Shown piece after piece: positions 12,950 through 25,600 of a stretch of 64,000 bases of DNA. The stretch spans positions 35,663,280-35,727,279 of the forward strand of contig NC_083605.1 of assembly GCF_029168945.1 (NCBI RefSeq), given 5' to 3'. Position numbers and translations under genes: made by a program. The DNA comes from Cannabis sativa (taxonomy: Eukaryota; Streptophyta; Magnoliopsida; Rosales; Cannabaceae). A model generated the notes under the pieces. It ran no database searches. It worked only from the letters and a program-made list of their open reading frames with translations, and was not told where the DNA came from. The stretch's first letter is position 1. Every line of letters begins with the position of its first letter.

Positions 12950-15900
12950 GAATGTCTCTTGATAATAAAGCTCATTATTTAAAAGGAGTTGTATTTTCAT
13001 TTATTCTCTTTATTTATTCTATTTATTTTAAATATATATTTATTTAATTAAAATTTCCAATTTAGAATGAAAAATTCTAAATATAAATTTTAATTTAATA
13101 TTTATAAATTTTACTTAGATGGTTATGAAAATAACATGAATTATTTCCATCTTAGTAATAATTTCCAATAAATATTTAGAAAAATATTCAATTTAAGTTG
13201 TTACAAAATTAATTTAAATTAATTTACAACTCAAATTTTATTTTCTATAAATATATATATTGCATTTCGAAAAATTAAAGTATTTAAGAATACAATTTTC
13301 GAAAAATGCATGTTAAAATAAAAAAATAAATCCTGGAAAAAATTATTCTAATTTAATGTTGGCCCAAAATTAATTAATAAAATTAATTTACAACAAAAAA
13401 TATAATTTTCCTATTTAATTAAATATATAAGAAAAATTTCAAATATTTAAGTATGATGATGAAAATCAACTTAAATATTAATTTTCTATTTAATTAAATA
13501 CACTAGAAAAATACTTCAAGTAAAAATATCATCTATCTAGATTTTCCTTTAACTAATTAATTCAATTTCTAATAATATACTTTAATTCAATTTATTTTAA
13601 ATTAATCAATAAATGAAAAAAATCATTGATTTAAGTTGATCCAAGAATTAATTAAAATAAATAATTAATTTACAACTTAATCTATTTTTCAAGATAAAAT
13701 TCGAAATTCTAGCATTTAAAAAAATGCAATTTCGAAATTTGATTAATAAAATAAAGAAAAAATATATTTTAAAAATTATTTAAATTTAGTTGAAAAAATA
13801 AATTTCAACTAAAAATAATTTTCTATTTAATTAAATGTCATGAAAAAGAAATATTTAAGTATGATGATAAAAATCAACTTAGATATTTAATTTTCAAATT
13901 AATTAAATGTATTAAATTCAAGAAATAAATAATTAAGTGTAGAGAAGGCTTAATTATTAATCTCTAGTTTAATACTAGGAAAAATATACTTAAAATAAAT
14001 TGTACCAAAATTAATTAATAAATAATTAATTTCACAATGTATAATATTTCCTATTTAATATTAGAAATAATAAGTAGTCTAGAAATAACTATCTAGAAAA
14101 TATCTTATTTAACTAAGTATCTTTCCACAAAATTTGAAAAAAATATCTAATTTAAGTTGTATTAGAAAAAATCTAGAACTTAAATATTTTTCAAATTTAA
14201 ATTTAATTAAATATCAAAAATTAAGTTGTAACCACTTAATTTGAAAATATTCCATTTTAAGTTAATATTTGAAAAGATATTAACTTAAAAAATATCTAAA
14301 GAATCTTAATAACCAATGCCTAAAATTCCTCAACTTAATTTTGAAATTTTAAATCCAAAAGATATTCAGATTTAAGTTGGTTAGTTGAAGATAACTAAAT
14401 ATCAACTTAAATAGGAATATTTAATGAAAAATTTAAATTAAGCTCCAGAAAGAATCTAGATGGTTATAATTCTATATTTAATTAAATACAAGAAAATACA
14501 TATAGTTTAGCTTAGAATAAAAAAATTCTTTAAACTATATTTTTCTTAAATTAATTTCAAAATAAATGAAATTAATTATGTTGCTAATCAATTTTATTAG
14601 GTTAAACTAGTGTAATTAACCTAGTACAGTTGTTCAAATCAGGCAAATGGGCCTTCACAATTGGGGTGGTTCATGTGAGGGGGTGCTGGGTTCAGTATGT
14701 CGTACCCACTTCTATGGCTCCCAACTCTCACACAAGGCCCAAAAGAGAGGAATTTAACCTTAATAAGAACAACTGTTATTAATTGAATAGGCCCAAAAAC
14801 TAAACGGGCCTAAATAAATTCTATCAATAACTATGATAATTTATTTTAGCAACATTAACCTATATGCATCTATAATAAAATTAAACACATAGGCTCACAC
14901 AGGCACACTTTGGATGGGTCCTATCATGTTGCTAGGTCATACACAGATGAAAGAAGATTGTAAATATACCTGTTACAAATTATTATCTTGACCAAGGGAG
15001 CCATCAGATCATTAGATCTGGCAAAAGGTAACCATGGCTATTTGCAATCAAGTAATAATAGGTTTTAAAAACTTACATACAAGCCAAGACCACATACTCC
15101 TGCAACAAGGTTAGCTGGATAGTTGGAAGTAGGATTTATTTAATTTTAAATAAATAATTTCGAAAAATAAATAATTAAAAAAATATTTTAATATTCAAAA
15201 AATAAAATAAAATTTAAAAAAAAAAATAATTTCGGAAATAAAATTTAAATTTCAAAATTTAAAAAAAATATTTAAAATTAAACCTACTTTTTGAAAAATT
15301 AGGTTCCAACCAACCTAAATATCATTTCAAAATTTGCTAACTACTTTTAAAAATTAAATGTTATTTTAAAAATAAAAATTAAATAAAAATTAGAAAAGAT
15401 AAATGAAATATCTTTTCAGATTTTAAATTTAATTTAAATAAATAAAATAACAAAATTTAAAAGTTAGCAAAATATCTTACATCTATTTAAAATTACATGA
15501 TTATAAATATCTTATTTTAAATTTAAATAAGGTCAAAATATCTAAAAAGATTTAATTTTTAAAAAAATATCTTAAAAGATAAGATATAATTAAAAATATC
15601 TTAAAAGATAAGATATCTTAAAAATATCTTAAAAGATTTTATAAATATCTTATAAAATCTGACCTTAAATTTAAAAAAAAAATAAGATATAATCAAATTT
15701 AAAAATAAGATAGATTTTTAAGCAAGAAGATAGATACTAATTCTATTCAAATTCAAATTACACTAATATCTTGAATTAAATTTAAAAAATATTAAATTAA
15801 TTCAAAATGATAATTAGAATTGAATTAGGAATAGTAATAGTATAAATACAAAACTATACAAAAAATTGGAAGTTAATTCCATGAAAAAGCATGAAAAATT

Positions 15901-16220
15901 GAAGAAAAACAAAAAAATTCGAAACTGTACGGACAGATTTGCGATCGCATGAAAATATCAGCACAGCCCCGATTTTTTTAAATCTTCAAAAAATCATAAC
16001 TAATTCAAATAAAATCCAAATTAAGCTCTGTAAAAGGCTAACTTGCTTAATTTTTTCCATACTATCCAATAAAAATAATTCCAGAGATAAAATCGCAATT
16101 ATTTTTCACGAAAATTTTACAAACATCAATCAATCATCAAATAACACTCAATACAACATGATACCATCCAAAGAACATACAAACAATCGTTTTAAAGTCC
16201 AAATTTCTTGCAAGTAAATC
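12950..16220 (-). other. Long AT-rich leader of the copia element
   Basis: About 3.3 kb adjoining the PBS is built from A/T words such as AATTAATT, TTTAAG and AAATATCT. It has no ORF beyond a chance 92-codon frame near the PBS. Large untranslated leaders of this kind are typical of large retrotransposon derivatives. The purine-rich GGTTCATGTGAGGGGG stretch near 14665 stands out from the surroundings. Confidence 0.6.
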
Positions 16221-16229
16221 AATTACCAT

Positions 16230-16242
16230 GGCTCTGAGGCCA
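16230..16242 (-). other. Copia primer binding site (initiator Met tRNA type)
   Basis: On the minus strand this reads TGGCCTCAGAGCC, two bases inside the LTR. It is a variant of TGGTATCAGAGCC, which pairs with the 3-prime end of initiator tRNA-Met. It fixes the right LTR as the 5-prime LTR. Confidence 0.85.
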
Positions 16243-16244
16243 GT

Positions 16245-18132
16245 TATTGGAAATTATTTTACCAGGATCTTAGATCTACTCACAAGTATGTTTATTAACA
16301 TCCTAAATATGAACTTTCTAAAACGATAAAATAAACACATATAAAGTTTAGGAAACCTTACATTGGGTGCAGCGGAATATAATGACTCCTTCCGTTCAGA
16401 TATCTAGCCCTTGATTCCTTTCTGTAGCAGAGCATTATCAATATCTGAACCTGGATCTCTTTCTCTGAATCTTTGATGTTGAATCTCCTTTGCTGATGAT
16501 CTTTCTTCACGATCTTCCTCACTATGATTGAGGTATTGCTTGATGTGTGTGGGCACTACTCTAATCACTAAGGATTTCGAAATTCAAAGGAAGAAGAGAG
16601 AGAGTGGTCAGCTAAAGATAGGGAGAGAGAAGGCTCAGTTTTTTCTGATTCAGAAAGTCTGAAGAAAAGTGTTATTTTTCTGAAGCCTTCACTATCTATT
16701 TATAGCATTCCACTAGGGTTAGGTTTGAATTATATGGCATTAAAATAATGAAAAAAACAATTTAAAATAGCTACAAAGGTGGCCGGCCAAGCATTAGTGG
16801 ATTGGGCCTTGGGTTTTGCAATTTTGCAATTTTAACACCTTTTGTATCTGATTTTCTCAAAAATGCCAATTTCCTAATTCAACCATTTAAATGCCAATTC
16901 TAACTATTTAATAACTATAAATAATTATTAAATAATATTGTCATTTATCATATTTATTAATTAAACCATACAAAGTACCATAATTAACAAATATGCCCCT
17001 ATAAACTCTTTCTTTACAATTTCGCCCTTACTTAGTGAAAAATTCACAAATAGACATAGTCTAATTTGAGAATTATAATTGATTAATCAAAATCAATTAC
17101 ATGAGTCTTACAAGCAATATTATCTCAACTAGTGGGGGGACCATGGGTCTATATAACCGAGCTTCCAATAAGTAGATCAAGAATTTAGGACTAAAATTCA
17201 CTGACTTATTAATTCTTCGTTGAATCCACGCATAGAACTTAGAATTGCACTCTCAGTATATAGAATGCTCTATATGTTCCACCATATAGACACATCATTA
17301 GTTATCCATTGTTATAATTCTAATGTGATCAATGATCCTCTATATGAATGATCTACACTGTAAAGGGATTAAATTACCGTTACACCCTACAATGTATTTA
17401 TTCCTTAAAACACTTGACCCCGTATAAATGATATTTCAGCTTATGTGAAATGAGTACTCCATTTATGTTCGTTTGGTCAAGCTCGAAGGAGATCATCCTT
17501 TGCTTACTATTCGCCAGATAGAAGCTATAGATTCCATGTTTATGATAGCGCTCCCACTCAATTGCACTACCGTGTTCCCAAAATGTACGTATCACCCTGA
17601 CCTAAAAGTAGGCTTAACTAACAAATCAAAGAACACGAATAGCCTTTCAAGATTGACCCTAATCATAACAGGATTAAGAACATTTGATCTAGGATCAACT
17701 AGGCGATATTGACTTGAATAGATATTACGGTAAGTTTAATTAAATCTAAGTCAAAGTTCAATATCGGTCCCTTCCGATGCATACTCCATGCATCCAACCT
17801 GAGCTTTACTTTAACCAATGCTCTGGAAAGAACATAGCACTTCTCCAAATGCAAGTAAACTCTGTTGTAGATTATCATATCAGTAAAACCCTATGTCTGA
17901 TAAATCTAGGAAACTTTATTCACATAGTCATGTTTACTTTCCAATGTGTTGACGGCACAATAAACAGGATCAAGTATGTGAAAAGGGTTTCAGATGAATT
18001 TATACATTATGTACATATAATCATGAAATAAATCGTGTGAACCATGCAACATTAAATGTTATTTCTGATCTATATTAATAAGTAAATCTGATTATATTGA
18101 AATGAGTTTTATTTAGGGCATAAAACCCAACA
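16245..18132 (-). repeat. Copia 5-prime LTR (1888 bp)
   Basis: Near-identical partner of 7911-9800. The differences are mostly single bases plus one 3-bp deletion near 17460. The left-most dinucleotide is TA instead of TG, a point change in the terminal bases. Confidence 0.95.
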
Positions 18133-18137
18133 ACCCA
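18133..18137. repeat. Target-site duplication ACCCA (right)
   Basis: Identical to 7906-7910. It completes the 5-bp duplication made by the copia insertion. Confidence 0.9.
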
Positions 18138-19010
18138 TTTATCCCAACCCATTATAAAAAGTCATTCTTCCTGCTTTACCCCACATGTGAACCACAAACA
18201 ATCAAAACCAACACTATCCAAAATCCTAGAAATTTAGAAGCTCAGAAATCTTACCAGGTGGGGGATCGTGTTTACCTCGCTTTCGATATTTTATTGTTGT
18301 TGCCTCGCCTCCTTACACCGTCGAGTACTCAACAAAAGTTCAAATCGTCGCCTAAAGGGGTTGGTTCCTCTAGGTTTGGGTTTTCAAGTTTCCAGAAGTG
18401 AATGGGGAAACGATGAGGTTTTTTGCCTTAGAGATTAAAATGTTTTAGACTTTTGGTTTTCTACTTTTTTTTTTTTTTTGATTTTATTTTTCAATTTTCT
18501 TTTAATACATTTTGTAATTAAATTTTGTTTTAATTTTATTTCTATTTTCATTTAATTTGAGTAATTTTTTTAGTTAGATGTATATTGAAAGTTTTAAATT
18601 CACCGTGATTTTAATTTTAATTTTGATTTTCTTTTTGTCTTTTAGGTTTTATTTAGTTTTATTTGAGTAAATTAAAATTTTATTTGTTTTTTATTTTAAG
18701 TCCACTGTAGCATTATTTTCTGAAGTAGATCGTGCCACGTATGTTAACACTTAAACGGAGTTTGGAGGATGGAATAGTAATAAACAAAATAGAATCTGAG
18801 TTCAATAAATTTCACTTTCAAAATTTAAATTTTTATGGTTAATAGTTAAAAAAATATAAAATTCATGTAGTTTTGCTATCCCAAACTCAATCACAGATGT
18901 TGAATTGGGTCGTTGAGCAAATTAATATTTGACCGTATATTGTTAGTTTCTTCACGGGTAGTTAAGGATAGATTTCGAAATCGAAGCACACTTTTCCTAT
19001 TTTTGCTGTA
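18138..19010. other. Continuation of the MULE upstream region, then AT-rich intergenic DNA
   Basis: The first ~280 bases look like a leader or promoter (CT-rich, followed by a T-rich tract near 18460) and would be continuous with 7661-7905 without the copia insertion. The remainder is T-rich with no gene. A clear Mutator TIR was not identified. Confidence 0.4.
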
Positions 19011-19400
19011 AGAGCATCTCCAACTGGACTCTAAAACATTAAATATAGTGTAGTTTTACACTATATTTACTCCAATAAGACACTAAAACTATACTCATAA
19101 ATGACTTTGTCTACTGTGTCCCACCAAATTTTAGTGGAGCACTGTAGACCACACTATTTTTTTATTAATTTTTTAATAACTAAATAATACTTTTAAGTGG
19201 AAAAATTAAATAATTATATATATTTAGTATTAAAATATTCTTATTATATTAACAAAATAATAGAATTATAAATAATATAAAATTTATTATAATTTTTAGT
19301 GTTGTGATTAGAATTAAAAAAAAAAAATAGTATTAAAATAATAATTTTTTTAGTACTAATTTAATATTAAATTTAAATTTTATTATTAGAGATGACCTAA
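19011..19400. mobile_element. Probable MITE with GAGCATCTCC terminus
   Basis: Starts AGAGCATCTCCAACTGGA and ends with a weak inverted match (TTAGAGATGACC near 19385-19396). The interior is AT-rich and non-coding. GAGCATCTCCAA ends are common in plant MITEs. It lies just upstream of the YTH gene, where it could form part of the promoter. The edges are approximate. Confidence 0.5.
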
Positions 19401-19439
19401 AAGTAAAAAATAAAAAAACAAAAAAGTAGTACAGTCGGA

Positions 19440-20188
19440 AAATAGGGCTCGGAAATATTTCGGAAAAAAGAAAAGAAAAGAAAGAAGCTAGGGCTTGAAA
19501 ATAATTTCAGCTTTATCGAGTTTCAAACCCAGTCACTCAAGTCTCCAGAGTAAGCAAAACAACTCAACTCAACTCAACACTTTTACTGCAAAAAAGGTAA
19601 AGCTTTATGGCTCTCTTGCTCTTTAGCTTTCTTTCTATTGTGGTTAATTTTGATATTTTTCTCTGTTATGCTTTTGAAAGACTTCAATTATCATTTTCTG
19701 CTGTTTGGAGGATATTAGCACTACCCATTTTTCTTTTCGGGATTATTTGTTTGTGAAACTTAGATAATCCTTCTTTGTCTGGTGTTTTTCTTGAAGCTAC
19801 TGCAATGCCATATTCAACAATTATATGATATTTTTTTTCGTGAAATTGATAGATTTTGTATACCATTCGGATTGTGTTGGGCTTTCTTTATTTTACACTA
19901 GCTTGCAGTTATAAATTTCTGTAAATTGAAATTTAAATGGGGTTTTTAACTTGTAGGAAAACTTGTTTTACCAAAATCATGTTTCTTTCTGTTTATCTCT
20001 TTTCCTTTAACAAGAAACTTGTGTGGACTGTTAGCCTGTTAGGTGAAATTGGTTGTAGCCAATAAACCATTGTTGTTTTGAGCAAATTCTTTTGAGTTTT
20101 TCTTTCATTTTATTGAACTTTTTTTATCGTCCAGTAGTGTATGTTAATTACTGCAATTGCAATGTGGTTCGTTGATTAGGTAGGAGAT
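19440..20188 (+). other. YTH gene 5-prime UTR with an intron
   Basis: A purine-rich then CAACTCAACTC-rich leader ends at a donor, AAAAAG|GTAAAG (exon end 19596). An acceptor TTGATTAG|GTAGGAG (exon start 20180) then leads to the ATG at 20189 after 9 bases. The 583-bp leader intron is T-rich, as plant introns usually are. The transcription start is not defined. Confidence 0.6.
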
Positions 20189-22553
20189 ATGTCTTCTGAT
20201 ACGGGGAAGGAAAATGCATCTGTGGTTGACTCATCAGTCACTGAATGGAAACAAGACATGGGGAATTCAGATGACCCTGGTAATAAACGATGAAGGTGCC
20301 TTTTATTTTATTTGTACTTTCCACTTTCTTGTTCTAAAGTTGGTAATGGGATGGACTATGGTGTGGATTCATTTGATAGAGTAACGGTTTTTTTTTTTTC
20401 TTTTTTGATCAAAGTAATGATTTTTTTTTTTTGTTACTAAGAAATAGGGAATGGATCTCTCAATAGAGATTTTACAGCTTCTTTTTCTATTTTCTCCTTT
20501 ATTTATTTATTTGTTTTTATTTTCAAGATTCTAGGATTAATATGCTAGAACACCTGTGGCCGATGATAGTGATATTCGTAGATGGTGGCTGGTGCATCAC
20601 TTTGTAGCAACCATGCCAAATAACTTTTAAGAGTATTTTCACCAGAAAATACAATTATGTCAATTAACTTGGAATGAAGAATATGGCCATGTTGTGTTTG
20701 GATTCAATAAGATTTTATTTTAGGACTCATGTTCCTGCCTCCTGGTGTGACTAATTCTTTGAGGCCAACTTTAGCCGATTTCTTGGCTTAGAATTTGATG
20801 GTAGATGCATCTGCTGGAAAATAGTGTTATACACATATTTCCTTACAACATCTTTACTTTTGTTTACTCAATCTTGAAACTGATGATAGTTTTGTCTTAC
20901 CTTTGTGCTTGATAATTTTATTTTAGGATATTGGCCCCAAAACCACCTAAATTATACGATTTGTGAAACTTAACCACATAAACAGATTTTTTGACGGCAA
21001 AACTGCCTAAATTGTACATCTGTTTTGGTCTTTACTCTTTCGTCCAAAATGCTCCGTTAGTGGACATACCACAGTGTACCTTGATGTACTCGTGGAGAAT
21101 ATTTAGTGGTTCACATAATATTAATTATTTAAATATAATAAAAATTATTTTAAAATTACAAAAAATCTATTTAGAAAAAAAAAAAATTAAAATACATTTT
21201 GTTTTTGTTCTCTTTCTTCTGGAACCATCAGACCCCCCCACCACATAACATCTTCTTCTTCTTCCTCCTTCCTTGTTGTTCGTCTTAGCTTTCTCTAGTA
21301 CCTTTAGAGTGACGAAGATTGTAATGTTTCTGTCCAAGGCTTCAGCGCTAAGTCTAGAGATGTTCAAATAATCCGTAATCTGTGGTTTTAAACCCCGACC
21401 AATCCGGACGAAACCATTTGAGACCGAACCAAATGAATTCAGTGTGAATGATTTGATCAATCCGGACCATTTTAAATTCCCTGGTTCGGTCACAGTTTTA
21501 GAAATCTCGGTAGCGGTTCAAATCAAACTAATCTGTATAATTATTATATACACTTAACATTTTTTTTTGGACAAAATGTTGATATTTGGGAACAACTTTA
21601 AATAGAATATTGATATTGAGTTTATATTATTACGATAATAATTTTTTATTGTTATTTATGTATTATAAACTTATTAAAAGTAAAAAAAATACCAAAAAAA
21701 AATGAACAATTATTGTAAAATAATACCAATCCATTTTTGAGTGATTTGGTTTAGTTTGGTTTGATCATTTCATTGGTCTTGTTTGGTTTTGAATTTTAAA
21801 AAACCGTAATAGTGGTTTGGTTTGAAAAAATTGAAAATCCAAACCGAACCAAATTAATCCGTGAAAACCCCAAGCTAAGTCCCCAAACATCAAAAGAAAG
21901 CTTCGAAGGAATGATCGATTAGTACGAACTGATGCCAAAAGTCATTACGGAAATAGATTTGTTGGAGTGTTTGATGACGATGAGAGATTGAGCTGCGACC
22001 ATGCCAGTTCCAGTCGGATTCATGGCCCAGGCAACCCAACCGTTATGTTTTGAAGATATAGTTCCAGATCTGAAAAAAAAAAACCCTCAGATCTCTCAAA
22101 GAGAGAGAGGAGAGTGAGCCCGAGAGAGAGAGAGACCGGAGAGGAACAAGAAAAGGGACGTCACCGTCGCCAGAGTGAGTCTCCTGATATCTCTCTCTGG
22201 TTCCTTCGTGGGTGTTGGAACCAGACTCGAAGCCCACCCTCCACGCGAAAATCCCCAATCCCGCGAACCCTCTCTCTCTTTTTCCCTCTATTTCCTGGGT
22301 CGATTTTCCTTTGGTCAAAGGTTTAGAAATTTTGGCTCAGTTGGGTACTCTTCATTTTTGTCTAATTTCATGGATTTTGATGTGTTTGAGGATTGTTCTT
22401 CTGTAAATGGGAATGGACCCAAATTTGGTGCTTCATTGGGTTTGAGTAGTAGAAATAGTTTTAGTAAAGTTGTTATTCAGTTTAACAGAGCTATTAGGTT
22501 CCATTGTGAAAGAATTCCAATTGGGTTTGCTTCTGTTAGAAATGTTGGCGAGG

Positions 22554-22625
<72 letters not shown>

Positions 22626-25600
22626 GTAATTTGCAGTATAAATATCTAAGTTTAACTCCCGATTGCAAATAAATACTTAAGTTTAATTTTTGGCTGTAAT
22701 AATACATGAGTTATATTTTTGGAACTTTGTAGGTACCTGGCCGTTAAATGTCAAATTATTATTCACATGTCATTTTCTTATTTGTATATTTAAACTAATT
22801 CTTTTTAGAAAATAAAAATTTTATGACGTGGATCAATCAGGGATTGCCACGTGACAATGTACTTAACACTTAACAGTCAGGTACCTACAGAAGTTTCAGA
22901 TTTATAACTTGATTACCGCCAAAAATTTAATTTATGTATTTATTTACAATTGGGAGTTAAATTTAAGTATTTTTGCCACAAATTACTCTAATAATAATAA
23001 TAATAATGAGATAATTGAAGAGGGTTGTAGTGTTTTGGAAGATGATTGTTTGGGTTTGAATGTTGTTGAGCCTTTAAAACTAAAGAAAGTTCTTATTTTG
23101 ATGAGTGATATTGGTGGTGGTCATAGAGCTTCAGCAGAAGCTATAAAGGCAGCTTTTTATGAAGAATATGGTGATGAATATAGTCAGGAGGAGGAAGAAG
23201 AAGAAGGAAACAGGGGGGAAGGTCTGATCTGATGGTTCATCTAGAAGAAGGAAAAGAAAGAGAGAAAAAAAAAAAGAAAGAAAAAAAAAGGAATTTTTTT
23301 TTCTCATTTTTAATTATTTTTAAAAAGAATTAAATTATTTTATTTTTATTTAAATATTGAAAATTAGGTGGACCAATCAAAACATAAATTGTGTACATTT
23401 TGGTACACATGGACAGTCAAGGGTAACTAGCATAACAGAAGTGAGGTTTATGTAATTTAGCCGTCAAAAAATAAGTTTGTGGGGGTTAAGTGTTACAATC
23501 GATATAGTTAAGTGGTTTTGCCGCCAATATTCCTTTTATTTTTGTGGTGTACTTTTATGTATGAGATGTGAACTATATGTTTTATTTTTGTAGAGAGTTC
23601 GAGTTATAAAGGTAATGAGAATGGTGATCATTCTAGGGAAAAAGATTTGGGTGATGCTCACAATTGCATTGATCATTCAACTGTAAACAAAAGGAGTAAA
23701 TTATGTGATACTAGATATTTTATCATAAAGAGTTTGAATCATCAGAATATCCAATTATCAATTGAGAAAGGAATTTGGGCGACTCAAGTGATGAATGAAC
23801 CGATATTGGAAGAAGCCTTTCATGTAAGATTCCTCATGTTATAATATCTTGCTTAAATTTTTACAGTTAAGACAAGTGACCTCTCTTTTTTCAGAATAAA
23901 AAAGAGATAATCTTGCTTAACTTTTGCAACCTATATTTATGAAGAAGTATGTGCATACCTTGCAGAATTCTGGTAGAGTAATATTAATATTCAGTGTCAA
24001 CATGAGTGGTTTTTTCCAAGGGTATGCTCAAATGATGTCATCTGTTGGATGGAGGCGAGATAATGTTTGGAGCCAGGGAAATGGAAAATGTAACCCTTGG
24101 GGGCGCAGTTTTAAGGTAAAATGGCTGCAATTAAATGATCTTCCGTTTCAAAAAACGCTTCATCTCAAGAATCCCTTGAATGACTATAAACCTGTCAAAA
24201 TTAGCAGAGACTGCCAGGTATGATTTCTATCAAATGCTTTTTGCATCTTCTTGTTTTGTAATATTTTGGAATACTGTTAACAATAGCCCTCCCTCTCCTG
24301 TATTCTTTCCCAGGAGTTATCTACTGAAATTGGAGAAGCACTGTGTGAGCTTCTTGATGTGAAGAGTAGTGTTGATGGTCTACCAATTAGGTAACATGTT
24401 TGCACAGCTGAAAGTGGATATACTTTTTGTTTTTTTTAATACCTCTCAATTATGTTTTATGTCTTGAATTTCGATCTATTTCCAGGAATGATTTTGCTTC
24501 AAAAAGACCCTGTATAGAACCTCCATCTTCATATGGAGAAGAAGACTACAATGTGCCTCTGATGCATTCTTCCTGGTCTCAGTCACCAATGCTGTATTCT
24601 TCATTACTGTACCAACATCAGAATGAAGCTATTAAATATCAGTTAGCCCATTGTGGAACTACTGGTACTAATTTTCCTGAAAATGTTGCTGTAAATTCTG
24701 CAGCTTCAAAAGTAACAAGGATGAAACACTCTGGCAACAATAAATATCTTCCTAATGTGCAAGTGGACAGGGATGTGTCTTCTCGATTTGATATGTGGGC
24801 TTTGACCGCAGAAAGTCCTATAGCTAGTGGTTTGACAGAGGACGACTTTCTTGAAATGGTATTAACTCTGAATCATAGCTTCTTTCATTTGTGTCTTCCA
24901 TTGTTTCTTTGATTACTATTAGAACCCTTTCACTGTGACATTTTGAAGAATGTTTCATCCAATTATGAACTTAAAGATCTAAACATGGCATTATCATTTG
25001 GTGTCATTAGACAATCTTCTTGTGTTTCTTGTTTGGTACTTGTGGACTGCATTCCGATTTGGTAGGAGGAACTTTTCCTTATATTTTTGGCATTCTATAG
25101 AACTTGATCTGGGAAACCTGTGCCTGCTGGTCAATATTCAGTTCTTCTGGCTTTATTGAAATTCCTCTACAGCTTTTGTTTCTCAGACAAATTTAAAGTA
25201 GTTCAGGTTTTATTTTCAATGATAATTAACTCTTTTCTCATCCTTTTTTGCAGTCTTATGAGGAGTACCTGGAGGCTCATAGCGGAAGCAGCAAACAAGT
25301 ATGCAGTCCTGTCAGTACCATCTTTGAAACCGTTTAACTAATTTTCATGTTGTTGCCTTGATTTTATACATTGCTCGGACTTGATATTATGATTCATCTG
25401 GTAGTACATAAATCTAGTGTAGGATACCAGTAGCTAAATCACTTGTGCCGTTACTGTTTCAAAATAGGCTTAAAATTTCTCTCTTAACGACATCAATAAT
25501 TTCTCTGATACCAAGTATATTCCCATCTCTGAATTAGTCACATCTTAAGTTATGCACTGAATTAGGCCTTGCCAATTTAGCAAATGTACATTCGAGCTGA

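Larger units (their letters stand above)
7911..18132 (-). mobile_element. Complete Ty1/copia element, 10.2 kb, apparently non-autonomous
   Basis: The element has two LTRs (7911-9800 and 16245-18132), a methionine-tRNA-type PBS (16230-16242), a polypurine tract (9801-9810) and an ACCCA duplication on both sides. The PBS and PPT place its 5-prime end on the right. The LTRs differ at roughly 18-20 positions by eye, about 1%, so insertion is recent. The 6.4-kb interior has no long ORF. Only scraps of integrase and RNase H are recognisable, and the PBS-proximal 3.3 kb is AT-rich and non-coding. It was probably mobilised by proteins from another copy. It sits inside the upstream part of a MULE. Confidence 0.92.
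22080..23185 (+). pseudogene. MGD1: Captured MGDG synthase first-exon fragment
   Basis: The fragment includes a CT/GA-rich leader (22085-22360), a start at 22370 ([16 protein letters not shown]) with a Ser/Asn-rich transit-peptide-like region, and an AAT microsatellite encoding poly-Asn. After a MITE it continues with [20 protein letters not shown] and [18 protein letters not shown] (about 23070-23180). The [15 protein letters not shown] block is the N-terminal signature of plant monogalactosyldiacylglycerol synthases, which make galactolipid at the chloroplast envelope. The sequence then passes directly into the Pack-MULE subterminal region, so the glycosyltransferase domains are absent. It is non-functional as an enzyme. 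Confidence 0.8.
20925..23533. mobile_element. Pack-MULE (2609 bp) in the YTH gene intron
   Basis: A 9-bp duplication TTTTATTTT flanks the element (20916-20924 and 23534-23542), the size made by Mutator elements. The left end AGGATATTGGCCCCAAAACCAC matches the reverse complement of the right end GGAATATTGGCGGCAAAACCAC. The similarity continues for roughly 190 bp and resumes as far as about 21270 and 23186 (the TCTGATGGTTC and GGAGGAAGAAGAAG blocks). No transposase is present. The cargo is two host-gene fragments: an antisense DOMON-domain piece and a sense MGDG-synthase first exon. A hAT-like element and a MITE later inserted into these pieces. It is sense-neutral for the YTH gene, provided the intron still splices. 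Confidence 0.85.

Noticed and set aside
15939..16217. 92-codon ORF beside the copia PBS
   Set aside because: It is on the strand opposite to the element, AT-rich, and has no recognisable domain.
22477..22707. Minus-strand ORF with a poly-Leu run
   Set aside because: It is the antisense reading of the AAT microsatellite; the Leu run is an artefact of the repeat.
22370..23232. Reading the MGDG-synthase piece as a real gene
   Set aside because: It has only the N-terminal signature, is broken by a MITE with stops, and ends in Pack-MULE subterminal sequence without the glycosyltransferase domains.
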